A stretch of 15,615 nucleotides of DNA, taken from Aquabacterium sp. (GTDB taxonomy: Bacteria; Pseudomonadota; Gammaproteobacteria; Burkholderiales; Burkholderiaceae_C). Below the pieces are notes generated by a model. It was given only the letters and a program-made list of their open reading frames with translations. It had not been told where the DNA came from and did not search any database. Numbering within the stretch: position 1 is the stretch's first letter; each line of letters opens with the position of its first letter. The position numbers were made by a program, and so were the translations under genes. Where the stretch lies: assembly GCA_030654555.1 (NCBI GenBank), contig JAURXG010000583.1:1-15615 (forward strand). The letters are read 5' to 3'. Shown in pieces: positions 14,020 through 15,615 of this stretch.

Positions 14020-14463
14020 TCATTGGCGGGTGATCGTGACCGTGGCCCGGGCCGTGCGGTGGCTGTCCATCATCGTGACGGTGATCGGGTTGGCGCCCGG
14101 CGCCAGCGGGATGCCGGGCGCCGACCACATCGCGATGTCCCTGGGGCAGTCCCAGAGCGCGAAGGCGTTGCCGCTGCTGCCGTCGGCGGCGTTGGCCCAG
14201 CGCATCGTGTGCGTGCCCAGCTGGCAGGTCACGATGGTCATGGTGGGCGTGCCGCCGGCGCGCTCGGAGCCCGCCGGCAACGACACCGTGCCCGACAGCG
14301 TGACCTGGGCCAGCGGGGTGGCGAAGTCGGCGGGCACCGTCAGGCTGAACGGTGCGTCGTCGCCGCCGCCACCGCAGCCGGCCAGCACCAGCAGCGCCAG
14401 CGGCCAGCACCCGCGCCGCCGCAGCGCACCGCTGCGGCTCGTCGATCGGTCACCCTGGGGCAT
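14020..14463 (-). CDS. Small lipoprotein of unknown function
   Basis: I do not recognise a family. The 147-residue product has a basic N-terminus, a hydrophobic stretch and a lipobox LAGC (C30) followed by four glycines, so it should be lipidated and sent to the envelope. The mature part (about 110 residues) is rich in Thr, Val and Ala with alternating polar and hydrophobic residues, suggesting a beta-sandwich. It contains two further cysteines (in IVTCQLG and LWDCPRD) that could form a disulphide. The start is well supported by GGGAGA seven bases before the ATG. It stands between the fumarylacetoacetase and ChaN-like genes. Confidence 0.72.
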   Translation of the reverse strand: MPQGDRSTSRSGALRRRGCWPLALLVLAGCGGGGDDAPFSLTVPADFATPLAQVTLSGTVSLPAGSERAGGTPTMTIVTCQLGTHTMRWANAADGSSGNAFALWDCPRDIAMWSAPGIPLAPGANPITVTMMDSHRTARATVTITRQ

Positions 14464-14520
14464 GTGCTTCTCCCGGCATCAACACCGGGAAACCTTAGAC
14501 CCCGGCGGGCACGGGGCCTT

Positions 14521-14543
14521 GCGCTGGCGCAAGCGGCCAGCGC
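14521..14543 (-). terminator. Hairpin just after the fumarylacetoacetase stop codon
   Basis: GCGCTGGC (14521-14528) and GCCAGCGC (14536-14543) form a perfect eight-base stem with a seven-base loop, 14 bases past the end of the fumarylacetoacetase gene. No T-run follows on the minus strand, so it may attenuate rather than end transcription, or merely stabilise the message. Confidence 0.35.
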
Positions 14544-14557
14544 GACAGGCGTTGGTC

Positions 14558-15615
14558 TCAGGCCGCGGCGGGGGCCGGCAGCACGGTGCCCGCGCAGTCG
14601 CCGAAGCCGATGCGCGCCGCGCCCGGCCGCTGGCAGTGGGCGCGCAGGATCAGGGTGTCGCCATCGGCGAGGAACGTGCGCTGCTCGCCACCCGGCAGGC
14701 TGATCGGCTGCTTGCCGCCGGCCGACAGCTCCAGCAGCGAGCCGCCTTGCCCGGCCTCGGGCCCCGACTGCGTGCCGGTGCCCAGCAGGTCGCCCGGCTG
14801 CAGGTTGCAGCCGTTGCTGGCGTGGTGCGTCAGCAGCTGCGCCAGCGTCCAGTAGGCATCCTTGAAGTTGCTCTGCGACAGCGGCACCGGCGCGTCGCCA
14901 CGCGCGCGCATCGCCGCGGTCTGCAGCCACACGCTGAGCTGGATGTCGAGCGCGCCGGCCGCGCGGTTGGTGGCGCTGTCGAGGTAGGGCAGCGGCTGCG
15001 GATCGCCGTCGGGCCGGGTGAAGGGGGCGCGGAACGGCGCCAGCGCCTCCATCGTCACCACCCACGGCGACAAGGTGCTGCCGAAGTTCTTGGCCAGGAA
15101 CGGGCCCAGCGGCTGGTATTCCCAGGCCTGCAGGTCGCGCGCCGACCAGTCGTTGAGCAGGGCCAGGCCGAACAGCCGGTCTTCGGCCTCGGCCATGGCC
15201 ACCGGCTCGCCCAGCGCATTGCCGGGGCCGACCAGCGCGCCCAGCTCCAGCTCGTAGTCCAGCCGCTGGCTGGGGGCGACGGTGGGCGCGGTGGCGCCCG
15301 GCGCCAGGGTCTGGCCGCGCGGACGGCGGATCGGCGTGCCGCTGACCACGATCGACGAGGCGCGGCCGTGGTAGCCGATCGGCACCCACTTGTAGTTCGG
15401 CATCAGGGGATTGTCGGGCCGGAAAAACTTTCCGACGTTCGTGGCATGGAACACCGAGGTGTAGAAATCCGTGTAGTCGCCGATGCGCGCAGGCATCAGC
15501 GGCACGGCTTGGTCCAGGCTTGTCATGCAGCCGGATCCTCTGGCCCGGCGGTCTTCCCACCCGGGCTCCATGGAAAGGGCGCGCGACAGCGCCAGGCGCA
15601 ATGCGCTCCAGTGGG
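14558..15615 (-). CDS. fahA: Fumarylacetoacetase, 5' end beyond the window
   Basis: This enzyme cleaves 4-fumarylacetoacetate to fumarate and acetoacetate, the last step of tyrosine and homogentisate breakdown in the cytoplasm. The frame stays open to the right edge and still reads family-like sequence there (HWSALRLALSRALS, part of the N-terminal SH3-like domain). The true start is therefore outside, and the TTG at 15601 is not it. Catalytic and metal residues of the known mammalian enzyme are all recognisable: IGDYTDFYTSVFHATNVG (metal Asp and catalytic His), DYELELG (two Glu), NDWSARDLQAWE (Asp) and LAKNFGSTLSPWVV (Lys). GYHGRASSIVVSG and GTQSGPEAGQGGSLLEL are also typical. Homogentisate dioxygenase, the usual partner, would be expected beyond the right edge. 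About 350 of roughly 430 residues are present. Confidence 0.95.
   Translation of the reverse strand, partial: HWSALRLALSRALSMEPGWEDRRARGSGCMTSLDQAVPLMPARIGDYTDFYTSVFHATNVGKFFRPDNPLMPNYKWVPIGYHGRASSIVVSGTPIRRPRGQTLAPGATAPTVAPSQRLDYELELGALVGPGNALGEPVAMAEAEDRLFGLALLNDWSARDLQAWEYQPLGPFLAKNFGSTLSPWVVTMEALAPFRAPFTRPDGDPQPLPYLDSATNRAAGALDIQLSVWLQTAAMRARGDAPVPLSQSNFKDAYWTLAQLLTHHASNGCNLQPGDLLGTGTQSGPEAGQGGSLLELSAGGKQPISLPGGEQRTFLADGDTLILRAHCQRPGAARIGFGDCAGTVLPAPAAA

Noticed and set aside
13979..14410. Upstream extension of the ChaN-like frame
   Set aside because: The extension overlaps the small lipoprotein gene, has biased composition, and would bury the lipoprotein signal; the ATG at 13978 directly precedes the signal and lipobox.

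Overview
The window looks like a chromosomal segment of a high-GC betaproteobacterium, probably order Burkholderiales. The grounds are the strong G/C bias at third codon positions, a Bug/TctC-type periplasmic receptor beside a catabolic dehydrogenase, a TAXI-family protein with membrane-anchored tail, a ChaN-like lipoprotein, and two sites resembling flagellar sigma-28 promoters. Genus cannot be fixed from sequence alone.

Left part (about 103-2867): an island of clearly lower GC holding three minus-strand genes. Each is a self-contained unit. Two near-identical imperfect palindromes of about 112 bases (928-1039 and 1848-1959) follow the stop codons of genes 2 and 3. They have the layout of integron attC sites: complementary 7-base outer boxes matching RYYYAAC/GTTRRRY, a long nearly perfect stem and a short loop. 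A third, single core box (2861-2867) marks the upstream edge of the array. The genes are a dGTPase-type HD hydrolase cut short before its last metal ligand, a TIR/deoxyribosyltransferase-like domain with a C-terminal winged helix, and a CAP12-type TIR-like protein with an N-terminal helical domain. All three families are linked to anti-phage defence or nucleotide depletion, so this reads as the remains of a defence-gene cassette array. No integrase gene is seen beside it, so it is either a cluster of attC sites lacking an integrase or a decayed integron.

Middle (3340-5560): after about 470 bases with no recognisable gene, a Bug-family receptor (minus) is divergent from an Ldh_2-type hydroxy-acid dehydrogenase (plus). 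Together they suggest uptake and oxidation of a small (hydroxy)carboxylate.

Centre (5560-11659, plus strand): an exported subtilisin-like protease ends in eleven perfect six-residue repeats. It is followed by a membrane PAS-GGDEF-EAL cyclic-di-GMP enzyme with intact catalytic motifs, then an unusual methyltransferase with a signal peptide. The protease and the c-di-GMP enzyme each have an upstream site close to the sigma-28 (FliA) consensus with exactly 11 bases between the boxes, which hints at shared control with motility.

Right part (11684-15615, minus strand): a possible transcription unit of fumarylacetoacetase (5' end beyond the window), a small unknown lipoprotein, a ChaN-like lipoprotein and a TAXI-type solute-binding membrane protein. 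It converges on the methyltransferase gene.
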